Made by a program: the position numbers and the translations under genes. From the NCBI GenBank assembly GCA_024692955.1, contig JAILLW010000010.1, positions 1 to 32,109 of the forward strand: DNA of 32,109 bases, given 5' to 3'. The number at the start of each line of letters is the position of its first letter. The stretch's first letter is position 1. This stretch comes from Lachnospiraceae bacterium. Lineage in GTDB: Bacteria; Bacillota; Clostridia; Lachnospirales; Lachnospiraceae. This document shows, piece after piece, positions 8,373 through 16,496 of the stretch. The notes under the pieces were generated by a model. That model was not told the DNA's origin, made no database searches, and saw nothing but the letters and a program-made list of their open reading frames with translations.

Positions 8373-9149
8373 ATGGAGTTATGTAAACTTCCAAGGCGCC
8401 TGGAGGCGATCATCGGAATGCTGGATCCGGGCTGCGAACTGGCGGACGTTGGCTGTGACCACGGATATACCGGGATCACAGCCGTCTTAAGGGGGATCGC
8501 GAAAAAGGCTCTGCTGACGGATATCCGTCCGGGGCCCCTTAACGCGGCGAAGGAGAACGCCCGAAGGGCCGATCCGGAGGGGGAACGCATCCTGACGAGG
8601 CTTTCGGACGGACTTGCGAAGATCGAAGTGAAGGAAGCGGATACCCTGATCATATCCGGAATGGGAGGACCGCTCATTCAGAGCATCCTTACAAAGGAAC
8701 CGGAAAAGACGGCATCCTTCCGGACCATGATCCTTTCTCCCCAGTCCCTGATCCCGGAATTCAGACGGTTCCTTAAGGAGGGTGGATTTTCTGTCCTGGA
8801 TGAGGCCTTTGTCTTCGAGGACGGGAAATACTATACCGTCATAAAGACCGCACCGGTAGATGTTATGTCAACTCCAGAAAGGCTGCCGGCTCTGGAAAAG
8901 GCCGAAGACGAAACGGACATTATGTCAACCGACCGGATCCCGGGGGAACTGGCATGTGAATTCGGCGCCATCCTGCTTGAACGAAAAGATCCTGTTCTGA
9001 AGCAGTTTCTCTATGAAAGACTTGAAAAGTGTGATATAATATTATGTAAACTCGAAGCCGGGACGCCCTCCGAAAGCGCGAAGAAGGCGGCCGGACTTCA
9101 GGGAAAACAGCGCGAGATGATCCTTAGCGCGCTTGAATATTACAAATGA
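8373..9149 (+). CDS. trmK: tRNA (adenine-22-N1)-methyltransferase
   Basis: SAM-dependent methylation of A22 in tRNA. The SAM-binding motif ADVGCDHGYTGI and the second motif LIISGMGGPLIQSIL are clear, and the gene follows rpoD as in many Firmicutes. I choose ATG 8373 (MELCKLPRRLEAIIGML), which matches the usual short N-terminus; an in-frame TTG at 8337 with AAGGA upstream would overlap rpoD by eight bases and is the alternative. The C-terminal part carries an extra stretch with near-repeated VDVMST / TDIMST. Four copies of the 10-mer TTATGTMAAC lie inside this gene. Confidence 0.9.
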   Translation: MELCKLPRRLEAIIGMLDPGCELADVGCDHGYTGITAVLRGIAKKALLTDIRPGPLNAAKENARRADPEGERILTRLSDGLAKIEVKEADTLIISGMGGPLIQSILTKEPEKTASFRTMILSPQSLIPEFRRFLKEGGFSVLDEAFVFEDGKYYTVIKTAPVDVMSTPERLPALEKAEDETDIMSTDRIPGELACEFGAILLERKDPVLKQFLYERLEKCDIILCKLEAGTPSESAKKAAGLQGKQREMILSALEYYK

Positions 9150-9172
9150 ACGATCCGAAGGAGGACCCGGGC

Positions 9173-10831
9173 ATGGCAAAACTGATGATCAACGGAAAAG
9201 AGTATGAGTATGACGAGGGCACGAAATTCGAGTATGTGGCCAAGGATTTCCAAAAGGAATACGCGGATACAATAGCGCTCGTTATTGAAAACGGGAAGAT
9301 GCGGGAACTCACAAAATCCGTGAAAAAGGATGCCACGATCGAGTTCCTTACCCTTGGTGACAAGACCGGGCATAAAACCTATGTGCGGACTGCCACGATG
9401 ATACTGATCAAGTCCATGTATGATGTGCTCAGGGACAGACTGGATCATGTCAGTGTCGAATATGCCATCGGCCAGGGTTATTATCTGGAGGTGGAGCTGA
9501 AGGAGGAAAAGAAGCTTTCGGACGCGGATGTGGCCGCCGTGAAGGAAAGGATGCAGGAGCTGATCGACGCGGACCGTCCCATCACCAAGCGCTCCTATCC
9601 GAAGGATGACGCGATCAGGATCTTCCGTGAAAACGGGATGATGGACAAGGTTCGCCTGTTTGAATACCGGAGAAGTTCTTCCATCAACGTTTACTGTCTG
9701 GATGATTATTATGATTACTACTACGGCTATATGCTTCCGAGCACAGGCTATGTAAAGTACTATGACGTGATCCCCTATGAGGACGGTGTGATGCTGCTGA
9801 TCCCCCATACGGAAGACCCCAGCAGACTGGGCTTCTTTGAACCCCGCGAAAAACTGTTCGCGACAATGAAGCGCTCGAACGACTGGGGAAAACTGATGGG
9901 TATCTGCAATGTGGGCGAGCTGAACGACTGCATCTGCTCCGGCAACATCGATGACATGATCCTCGTGGCGGAGGCCCTTCAGGAGCGGCGGATCGGAGAG
10001 ATCGCCAAGGAGATCGTGGACCGGGGAGATGTGAAATTCGTGCTGATCGCAGGGCCTTCTTCATCGGGCAAGACTTCATTTTCCCACCGGCTGTCCATCC
10101 AGCTTAGGACCTTCGGGAAGGTGCCTCATCCCATCGCCATGGACGATTATTTCGTGGACCGCGAATTTACTCCGCTGGATGAAAACGGGAACTATGATTT
10201 TGAATGTATCGAAGCGATTGACACCGATAAATTTAATGAGGATTTAACAAATCTTCTTGAGGGGAAGGAAGTGGAACTCCCGGATTTCAATTTCAAGGTC
10301 GGAAAGAGAGAGTATAACGGAAAGAAACTGAAGCTCTCTCCGGACGATATCCTTGTGATCGAGGGGATCCACGGACTGAATCCCGCGGCAACGAACCGGC
10401 TTCCGGAGGACAGCAAATTCAAGATCTTTATCAGCGCGCTTACGACCCTGAACATCGACGACCATAATCGGATCCCCACCACGGATGCGAGAATGCTCCG
10501 GAGGATCGTCAGGGATGCACGCACCAGAGGCGCGTCCGCGAAACGGACCATCGGAATGTGGCAGTCTGTAAGGCGGGGAGAGGAAAAGAACATCTTCCCT
10601 TATCAGGAAAGCGCGGATGTGATGTTCAACTCTGCGCTGATCTATGAGCTTGCGGCGCTGAAGCAGTATGCGGAACCGCTCCTTTTCAGCATCAGACAGG
10701 GCGAGCCCGAGTATTTCGAGGCAAAGCGGATGCTGAAATTCCTCGAGTACTTTGTTGGGATCGATGTCAAGCATGTGCCGAACAATTCCCTCTGCAGGGA
10801 ATTCGTCGGGGGAAGCTACTTTAAAGTCTGA
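9173..10831 (+). CDS. TGS-domain nucleoside (uridine-type) kinase
   Basis: A 552-residue fusion. The first ~65 residues resemble a TGS domain (MAKLMINGKEYEYDEGTKF...). The next part resembles the threonyl-tRNA synthetase second domain (HVSVEYAIGQGYYLEVELKE...). The C-terminal half is a phosphoribulokinase/uridine-kinase domain with a Walker A loop AGPSSSGKTSF (about 291-301), DDYFVDRE and VIEGIHGLNP. Such proteins are widespread in Clostridia and annotated as uridine or nucleoside kinases; the substrate is not certain. ATG 9173 has a perfect AAGGAGG nine bases upstream, whereas ATG 9146 in the same frame overlaps the trmK stop and lacks one. The stop is 15 bp before rnpB, so the two may be co-transcribed. 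Confidence 0.88.
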   Translation: MAKLMINGKEYEYDEGTKFEYVAKDFQKEYADTIALVIENGKMRELTKSVKKDATIEFLTLGDKTGHKTYVRTATMILIKSMYDVLRDRLDHVSVEYAIGQGYYLEVELKEEKKLSDADVAAVKERMQELIDADRPITKRSYPKDDAIRIFRENGMMDKVRLFEYRRSSSINVYCLDDYYDYYYGYMLPSTGYVKYYDVIPYEDGVMLLIPHTEDPSRLGFFEPREKLFATMKRSNDWGKLMGICNVGELNDCICSGNIDDMILVAEALQERRIGEIAKEIVDRGDVKFVLIAGPSSSGKTSFSHRLSIQLRTFGKVPHPIAMDDYFVDREFTPLDENGNYDFECIEAIDTDKFNEDLTNLLEGKEVELPDFNFKVGKREYNGKKLKLSPDDILVIEGIHGLNPAATNRLPEDSKFKIFISALTTLNIDDHNRIPTTDARMLRRIVRDARTRGASAKRTIGMWQSVRRGEEKNIFPYQESADVMFNSALIYELAALKQYAEPLLFSIRQGEPEYFEAKRMLKFLEYFVGIDVKHVPNNSLCREFVGGSYFKV

Positions 10832-10846
10832 GTAAAGAGATAAAAA

Positions 10847-11183
10847 CGCGAGCGGAACGGGTGATCGCTGCCTTCGGGCAGAGGAAAGTCCGGGCTTCAC
10901 AGGGCAGGATGCCGGATAACATCCGGCGGAGGCGACTCCAGGACAAGTGCAACAGAAAACTACCGCCACTATGTGGTAAGGGTGAAAAGGCGGTGTAAGA
11001 GACCACCGCGTCCGCGGTAACGCGGACGGCGAATGTAAACTCCATCCGAAGCAAGACCAAGCAGGAAGCGTTAAGGCCGGCCCGGCCGTGCTTCCGGGTA
11101 GGTCGCTGGAAATACGCGGCAACGCGTGTTCAAGATAGATGATCATCCACGACAGAACCCGGCTTACAGTTCCGCTCGCGTCT
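10847..11183 (+). ncRNA. rnpB: RNase P RNA component (class A-like)
   Basis: Catalytic RNA that matures tRNA 5' ends. The ends pair perfectly over 12 bp (CGCGAGCGGAAC 10847-10858 with GTTCCGCTCGCG 11169-11180), forming P1. Diagnostic conserved segments are GAGGAAAGTCCGGGCT (10881 region), AGTGCAACAGAAA (10947 region) and ACAGAACCCGGCTTA near the 3' end. A GC hairpin GCCGGATAACATCCGGC lies between the first two. The layout fits the ancestral class A form of Clostridia and not the Bacillus class B. P1 is followed by TCTTTAT, which may help termination. Small open frames across it are artefacts. Confidence 0.97.
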
Positions 11184-11215
11184 TTATATGAAAAAGGTAC
11201 CGGCTGCGGCTGAAT

Positions 11216-11884
11216 ATGAAGGAAACTGAGAGAAAAACAAAAAAAGAACGGCTGTTATTGATTGTGGCGGCGGTTCTTTTTTTGTTGATCGCGATCCCTG
11301 CGACCCTGCATCTCAGAGAAGAAAGAAAGATCCCTGAGACCTTCCGGAGCTGCGTGAAGGTTTTTTCCGGAAGAGAGGACGGCTGCGGAGTGATCCTGGA
11401 TGCTTCCCCGGAGGAGATCATCGTCGTAACGGCATTTCATGTGGCGAAAGGCTGGAACGGGGATTCCCGTGTGCAATTCCATGACGGGAAAAGAGCCTTC
11501 GGACAGATCTTCGGCGGGGATGAGGCTCTTGATATCTGCTTCATAGGGATCCCGGCGGAAGCGGGGGAGGATCTTTCGCGATACAGGGCGGCTGCTGTCG
11601 GCCAGCTGCCTCCGGAGCCTTTTCCGGTATATCTTTATGACCCATCGGGGATAAGAGGGGAACAAAGGATTGACGGAGAGGTTCTTGCCCTGAAGGAGTA
11701 CCTCTATGAATTTGACCGTAAGATGCTGTTCGGCAGAGCTTCCGTAAAGGAAGGAATGAGCGGCAGCGCGATCTTTACGGATGAGGGAATCCTTGCCGGG
11801 ATCCTCCTTGCGGGAAACGGGGAAGGGATTCTTGCGGGGGCATGTACCGATGATATCCTGAAATGCTATGGCGGACCTTTCTGA
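11216..11884 (+). CDS. Membrane-anchored trypsin-like serine protease
   Basis: 222 residues: a basic N-terminal tail, a signal-anchor helix (about 13-32, LLLIVAAVLFLLIAIPATL), then a single protease domain outside the membrane. A chymotrypsin/HtrA-type triad is readable: H75 in TAFHV, D106 in ALDICFI, S182 in GMSGSAI. There is no PDZ domain, so it differs from full DegP/HtrA, and the oxyanion motif is GMSGS and not GNSGG. The ribosome binding site is weak and I see no clear promoter. It stands alone between rnpB and rpsT; substrates are unknown. Confidence 0.8.
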   Translation: MKETERKTKKERLLLIVAAVLFLLIAIPATLHLREERKIPETFRSCVKVFSGREDGCGVILDASPEEIIVVTAFHVAKGWNGDSRVQFHDGKRAFGQIFGGDEALDICFIGIPAEAGEDLSRYRAAAVGQLPPEPFPVYLYDPSGIRGEQRIDGEVLALKEYLYEFDRKMLFGRASVKEGMSGSAIFTDEGILAGILLAGNGEGILAGACTDDILKCYGGPF

Positions 11885-11920
11885 AACTTGCTTTTTCTTT
11901 GAAAAATCCCGCATTTTTGC

Positions 11921-11949
11921 TTGACAACGGGGAGGGTCGCATATATTAT
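11921..11949 (+). promoter_or_regulatory. Promoter of rpsT
   Basis: Consensus TTGACA (11921-11926), 17-bp spacer, TATTAT (11944-11949). This would give a leader of about 60 nt before the S20 start, as expected for a highly expressed ribosomal protein gene. Confidence 0.8.
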
Positions 11950-12016
11950 TATATGGTGCGTCCGCATCGTGTCTCAATTTTCCGCGGACACCGTATTCTG
12001 TAAGGAGGTGAACCAG

Positions 12017-12280
12017 GTGGCTAACATCAAATCTGCGAAGAAGAGAATTCTGGTAAATCAGAGAAACGCCGACAGGAACAAAGCGATCCGCTCGGGTGTC
12101 AAGACATCCGTAAAGAAGGTTCGTGCCGCTGTTGAAGCCGGGGATAAGGCAGCCGCAAGCGAAGCGCTACTCAAGGCAACCGCTCAGATCGACAAGGCTT
12201 GTACCAAAGGCGTTTATCATAAGAACACCGCTTCGAGGAAAGTTTCCAGATTAGCACAGGCTGTCAATAAGCTTTCATAA
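12017..12280 (+). CDS. rpsT: 30S ribosomal protein S20
   Basis: 87 residues, basic, starting VANIKSAKKRILVNQRNADRNKAIRS (first 26 residues abbreviated by family as ANIKSAKKR...), the universal S20 opening; it binds 16S rRNA near the base of the small subunit. The start is GTG 12017 with a perfect AAGGAGG eight bases upstream. No ATG fits the family N-terminus. It has its own strong promoter and terminator, and lepA follows, the common Firmicute order. Confidence 0.97.
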   Translation: MANIKSAKKRILVNQRNADRNKAIRSGVKTSVKKVRAAVEAGDKAAASEALLKATAQIDKACTKGVYHKNTASRKVSRLAQAVNKLS

Positions 12281-12310
12281 GAGCGGAAATAGATATCCGA
12301 TTAATGCAGA

Positions 12311-12345
12311 GCCATCTCATACCGTCATGTGGGATGGCTTCTTTC
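12311..12345 (+). terminator. Rho-independent terminator after rpsT
   Basis: A 9-bp stem with one G-U pair (GCCATCTCA 12311-12319 / TGGGATGGC 12330-12338) followed by TTCTTT. It ends only 12 bp before the lepA ATG, so it may act as an attenuating terminator between rpsT and lepA. Confidence 0.75.
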
Positions 12346-12356
12346 ATAGGTAGAAT

Positions 12357-14162
12357 ATGGATCAGAGCAGAATCAGAAATTTTTGTATCGTTGCGCATAT
12401 CGACCACGGCAAATCCACTCTGGCGGACCGGATCATCGAACGGACGGGGCTTCTTACCAGCAGGGAGATGCAGGAGCAGGTGCTCGACAATATGGATCTC
12501 GAGCGGGAGCGCGGGATCACGATCAAGGCTCAGGCGGTCCGGACGGTATATAAGGCGAAGGACGGAAAGGAATACATCCTGAATCTGATCGATACGCCGG
12601 GACATGTGGATTTCAACTATGAGGTCTCAAGATCCCTGGCAGCCTGCGACGGGGCGATCCTTGTGGTGGACGCGGCTCAGGGCATCGAGGCCCAGACCCT
12701 CGCGAATGTTTACCTGGCGCTGGATCATGACCTTGAAGTATTTCCGGTGATCAACAAGATCGACCTGCCTTCGGCGGAGCCGGAGCGTGTCATGAACGAG
12801 ATCGAGGACGTGATCGGGATCGAAGCGAAGAACGCACCGCTGATCTCGGCGAAGAACGGGATCGGGATCGATGAGGTCCTTGAAGCGATCGTGGAAAGGC
12901 TCCCGGCACCGACGGGGGATGAGAATGCACCGCTGAAGGCGCTTATTTTTGATTCGCTTTATGATTCCTACCGGGGCGTGATCGTATTTATGCGGATCAG
13001 GGACGGGCGCGTGAGCAGGGGAACAAAGATCCGTATGATGGCCACCGGCGCGGTTTTTGATGTGGTGGAAGTGGGAACCTTCGGGGCAGGACAGTTCATT
13101 CCCTGTGAGGAGCTTTCCGCCGGGATGGTCGGCTATCTTACCGCGTCCATCAAGAATGTCCGGGATACGGCCGTCGGCGATACCGTGACGGATGACCGGA
13201 ATCCCTGCAGCGAGCCTCTGCCCGGCTACAAAAAGGTTCTTTCCATGGTCTACTGCGGGATGTATCCCGCGGACGGAGCCAAATATCCGGACCTTCGGGA
13301 CGCTCTGGAAAAACTTCAGCTTAATGACGCGTCTCTTTCCTATGAACCGGAGACCTCGGTGGCTCTCGGCTTCGGATTCCGCTGCGGCTTCCTGGGGCTT
13401 TTGCATCTTGAGATCATTGAGGAGAGGCTCGAACGGGAATACAACCTTGATCTTGTGACCACGGCCCCTTCCGTGATCTATCATGTATATAAAACGAACG
13501 GGGAGATGATCGAGCTTACGAACCCCTCCAATCTTCCGGATCCTTCCGAGATCGAATATATGGAGGAACCCTTTGTCTCGGCCGAGATCATGGTGACCAC
13601 CGAATATATCGGGCCGATCATGGAACTCTGCCAGCAGAGGCGGGGCAGGTATCTGGGGATGGAATACATCGAGCAGACCCGGGCGCTTTTGAAATATGAA
13701 CTTCCGCTGAACGAGATCATCTACGACTTCTTCGATGCCTTGAAATCCAAGTCCCGGGGTTATGCCTCCTTTGATTATGAACTGAAGGGCTATGAAAAGT
13801 CGGAGCTTGTGAAGCTCGATATCCTGATCAACAAGGAAGAAGTGGATGCCCTCTCCTTTATCGTTCACAGGGACGGTGCCTATGAGCGGGGACGGAAGAT
13901 GTGCGAGAAACTGAAGGATGAGATCCCGAGGCATCTTTTCGAGATCCCGATCCAGGCGGCCATCGGAGGAAAGGTCATCGCCAGGGAGACGATCAAAGCG
14001 CTCAGGAAGGATGTCCTTGCCAAGTGCTACGGCGGCGATATCACGAGAAAGAAGAAGCTTCTCGAGAAACAGAAGGAAGGGAAAAAGCGCATGCGGCAGT
14101 TCGGAAATGTCGAGATCCCGCAGCGCGCATTTATGTCGGTTCTGAAACTGGATGAGGAATAG
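12357..14162 (+). CDS. lepA: Elongation factor 4 (back-translocase GTPase LepA)
   Basis: Ribosome-associated GTPase. G1 AHIDHGKST (13-21), switch I region [13 protein letters not shown]3 DTPGHVDF, G4 NKIDLP, then the EF-G-like domains and the LepA-specific C-terminal region ([39 protein letters not shown]). At 601 residues it is full length. Start ATG 12357 is the usual [19 protein letters not shown] type; the ribosome binding site is weak (AGGTAG). hemW begins three bases after the stop. Confidence 0.97.
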   Translation: MDQSRIRNFCIVAHIDHGKSTLADRIIERTGLLTSREMQEQVLDNMDLERERGITIKAQAVRTVYKAKDGKEYILNLIDTPGHVDFNYEVSRSLAACDGAILVVDAAQGIEAQTLANVYLALDHDLEVFPVINKIDLPSAEPERVMNEIEDVIGIEAKNAPLISAKNGIGIDEVLEAIVERLPAPTGDENAPLKALIFDSLYDSYRGVIVFMRIRDGRVSRGTKIRMMATGAVFDVVEVGTFGAGQFIPCEELSAGMVGYLTASIKNVRDTAVGDTVTDDRNPCSEPLPGYKKVLSMVYCGMYPADGAKYPDLRDALEKLQLNDASLSYEPETSVALGFGFRCGFLGLLHLEIIEERLEREYNLDLVTTAPSVIYHVYKTNGEMIELTNPSNLPDPSEIEYMEEPFVSAEIMVTTEYIGPIMELCQQRRGRYLGMEYIEQTRALLKYELPLNEIIYDFFDALKSKSRGYASFDYELKGYEKSELVKLDILINKEEVDALSFIVHRDGAYERGRKMCEKLKDEIPRHLFEIPIQAAIGGKVIARETIKALRKDVLAKCYGGDITRKKKLLEKQKEGKKRMRQFGNVEIPQRAFMSVLKLDEE

Positions 14163-14164
14163 GA

Positions 14165-15352
14165 ATGCCTGATCTCGGAATTTATATCCATATCCCTTTT
14201 TGCGTAAGGAAGTGCAGTTATTGCGACTTCCTTTCCTTTTCCGCCGGGGAGGAAACCGGGAAGGATTATCTCGATGCCCTGATCTGCGAGATCCGTGAGA
14301 AGGGGCCGCAGTACCGGGGATATATAATAACAAGTGTTTTTATCGGGGGCGGGACTCCGTCTTCGGTGCCCTCCGGTCACATCACAAAGATCCTGCGGAC
14401 CGTCCGGGAAAACTTTGAAGTATCCGAAGACTGTGAGATCTCCATGGAATCCAATCCGGGGACACTGACGGAGGAAAAGTTAAAGGAATACAAAAAGGCG
14501 GGGATAAACCGCCTGAGCATGGGGCTCCAGTCCGCGTCGGACAGGGAGCTTTCGTGGCTTGGGAGGATTCATACATTTGCCGGTTTCCTCGCCTCATATG
14601 ATCTTGTAATTAAATCCGGATTTAAGAATGTCAATATCGATCTGATGTATGGCATTCCGGGACAGACAAAGGCATCCTGGGAAAAGACTCTCCGGGAGGT
14701 ACTCGGACTTAACCCGCGGCCGACCCATATTTCCGCTTATTCCCTGATCGTGGAAGAGGGGACCCCGTTTTATGAGATCTATGGGGAAGCGGCAGGCGGA
14801 CGTGAAAACGGAAAGGATCCGGAGAGACAATACCCGCCCCTTCCTTCCGAGGAGGAAGAGCGGAACATGGATAAAATAACAGAGGATATTTTATCGAAAT
14901 ACGGCTATCACCGGTATGAGATCTCAAATTACGCCAAAAAAGGATTCGAATGCCGGCACAACCTGCGCTACTGGAAGCGGGGGGAGTATCTCGGCCTCGG
15001 ACTTGGCGCGGCCTCCTTTACGGACAATATCCGCTACCGGAACACGGATGATCTTTCCGTCTATCTTCGCAGGGGGTTTCGGAAGGAGGATTATCAGGTG
15101 CTTTCGGAACGTGAACAGATGGAAGAGTTCATGTTCCTCGGTCTCCGCCTTACGGAGGGGATCCTTACGGATGAGTTTGAGCGGGTTTTCCGGAAACCCT
15201 TTCCGAAGCGCTACTGGGACGTGATTTACCGGTATGAAAATCTTTGCTTCATCGAACTTGAGGACTCGCCGGAGGGGCTGCGCGTACGTCTTACCCCGAA
15301 GGGGCGTGACATTTCGAACAGGATCCTTTCCGAGTTCCTTTTTGACCCTTAG
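14165..15352 (+). CDS. hemW: Radical SAM heme chaperone HemW
   Basis: HemN-like radical SAM protein thought to insert or carry heme; often mis-annotated as coproporphyrinogen III oxidase. The [4Fe-4S] motif is C13-x3-C17-x2-C20 followed by F22, as in HemW, and it lacks the extra N-terminal cysteine region typical of true HemN. GGGTPS and the C-terminal winged-helix-like domain (REQMEEFMFLGLRLTEG) are present. The 395-residue length is normal. It is co-transcribed with lepA. In many Firmicutes hrcA-grpE-dnaK follow; here they do not. Confidence 0.93.
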   Translation: MPDLGIYIHIPFCVRKCSYCDFLSFSAGEETGKDYLDALICEIREKGPQYRGYIITSVFIGGGTPSSVPSGHITKILRTVRENFEVSEDCEISMESNPGTLTEEKLKEYKKAGINRLSMGLQSASDRELSWLGRIHTFAGFLASYDLVIKSGFKNVNIDLMYGIPGQTKASWEKTLREVLGLNPRPTHISAYSLIVEEGTPFYEIYGEAAGGRENGKDPERQYPPLPSEEEERNMDKITEDILSKYGYHRYEISNYAKKGFECRHNLRYWKRGEYLGLGLGAASFTDNIRYRNTDDLSVYLRRGFRKEDYQVLSEREQMEEFMFLGLRLTEGILTDEFERVFRKPFPKRYWDVIYRYENLCFIELEDSPEGLRVRLTPKGRDISNRILSEFLFDP

Positions 15353-15394
15353 GACGCATGCGCTCTGTCCGCTGTGAAACGATTCAAAAACTGC

Positions 15395-15423
15395 TTGCAC
15401 ATTGCCTTTATATCCATTAAAAT
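15395..15423 (+). promoter_or_regulatory. Promoter of the HD-GYP-like/pilT unit
   Basis: TTGCAC (15395-15400), 17-bp spacer, TAAAAT (15418-15423). The block TAAAATAACACTGT matches the pilB promoter (TAAAATAGCACTGT) at 13 of 14 positions, extending through the expected start site. Confidence 0.75.
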
Positions 15424-15441
15424 AACACTGTGTATCTTTTC

Positions 15442-15456
15442 GCCCGGGTTCCGGGC
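15442..15456 (+). promoter_or_regulatory. GC hairpin in the leader, just before the ribosome binding site
   Basis: GCCCGG-GTT-CCGGGC forms a perfect 6-bp stem with a 3-nt loop, ending about seven bases before the GGGGGA ribosome binding site of the 15471 gene. It has no U-tract, so it is not a terminator. It could affect translation initiation or mRNA stability. Confidence 0.5.
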
Positions 15457-15470
15457 TGTGTGGGGGAAAT

Positions 15471-16484
15471 ATGCAGTTTAAAAGGATCAGTGAACTGAAG
15501 GATGGAATGAGGCTGGCCCGCCCGATCTACAATAAGAACGGGGTGCTTCTTTTTGAGAGGGACAGTAAGATCACTTCCGCCGGGATTGCGAGTATTCAGA
15601 ATTTCGGACTGATCGGTCTCTTTATTCTGGAGCCTGCGGAGCCGTGTCCTCCGATGACACCGGAGGATATCGAGTTTGAGCGGTTTCAGACTGTGAACGT
15701 ATTCAGCCTGATGGACGAGATCGCGTTTGTCAGGGCGAAGGGCAAAACGACCAAACTGCCCGTGATCGTCGCAAATGTACTGAAAAATTACGGCCATCTG
15801 GATAAAAAGATCAATTTCATCCAGAGCCTTCGGAGCGCTGAGGATGCGGTCTTCAAGCATGCGCTGAATGTCGCGATCCTTACCGCAATGATATCGAACA
15901 AGCTGAATGCCCGTGTGGAAGAAAGAACGGATGCGGTAACGGCGGCACTGCTTCACCGGACCGTGGATCAGGATGTGATGGAAAAGCTCTTTACTTCCAC
16001 GCCCAATGTGCGCCGCTATTGTTTTCAGGCAGACAAGATCATTGAAGGAGTAAAGACCGGAGAAACGGACCTCCATGTTCGTCTGATGGACGGAGGAAAG
16101 ATCCTTGCCGTCGCGGATGCCTTCGATGAGATGACTGCGATGCATGACGGCGGAACCCCCGAATCCGAAGTGGCCGCAGTCAGATATCTGATGGATCATG
16201 AGGACCTGTTCGATCACAGAGTAGTGATGGGACTGGTGGATTCCATCAACATCCTTGTGCCGGGTGTCTGTGTGGAGCTTAACAACGGGGCAAAGGCTCT
16301 TGTGCTCAATGAGAACCGGCAGAATCTGTTTGAGCCGATGGTCCTCAGCTTCCAGGGAAATGAGATCATAGACCTTGGCAATCACAGCATGTACGGCGAT
16401 CTTAGGATCGTGGATATCATGAAAACTCTCGATAATCGCAATGTCATCGACCAGGAGACGTTGTCCAAATACGGAATGGCATAG
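15471..16484 (+). CDS. Degenerate HD-GYP-family protein (probable cyclic-di-GMP-related pilus regulator)
   Basis: 337 residues with the layout of an HD-GYP protein. The N-terminal ~55 residues (ELKDGMRLARPIYNKNGVLLF...LFILEP) match the domain that often precedes HD-GYP. Then come the first His region (VFKHALNVAILT, H130) and the C-terminal half (KILAVADAFDEMTAMHDGGTP..., VELNNGAKALVL). But the HD pair is H162-R163, and the section that should hold HHExxDGxGYP is shortened and lacks both the HHE and GYP motifs. It is therefore predicted to have no phosphodiesterase activity; binding of a nucleotide or partner is possible. It shares a transcript with pilT (12-bp gap). The start has GGGGGA upstream. 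Confidence 0.8.
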   Translation: MQFKRISELKDGMRLARPIYNKNGVLLFERDSKITSAGIASIQNFGLIGLFILEPAEPCPPMTPEDIEFERFQTVNVFSLMDEIAFVRAKGKTTKLPVIVANVLKNYGHLDKKINFIQSLRSAEDAVFKHALNVAILTAMISNKLNARVEERTDAVTAALLHRTVDQDVMEKLFTSTPNVRRYCFQADKIIEGVKTGETDLHVRLMDGGKILAVADAFDEMTAMHDGGTPESEVAAVRYLMDHEDLFDHRVVMGLVDSINILVPGVCVELNNGAKALVLNENRQNLFEPMVLSFQGNEIIDLGNHSMYGDLRIVDIMKTLDNRNVIDQETLSKYGMA

Positions 16485-16496
16485 AAAGGACAGATT

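Noticed and set aside
10821-11146. Open frames across the RNase P RNA on the minus strand
   Set aside because: The region is explained by rnpB with its paired ends and conserved segments; the frames have no coding features.
12627-14333. Very long open frame (568 codons) antisense to lepA, and a similar one (22380-23939) antisense to pilB
   Set aside because: They arise from the GC-rich third-position bias of the true genes; they have no family similarity, low-complexity His/Arg/Asp-rich products and no ribosome binding sites.
2138-14335. Nine-mer ACTTGTTAT at 2138, at 2942 (within ATAACACTTGTTAT) and on the minus strand at 14335-14327
   Set aside because: All three encode hydrophobic Ile/Leu/Val runs with AT-rich codons, which may be enough to explain the likeness; too few copies to call a motif.
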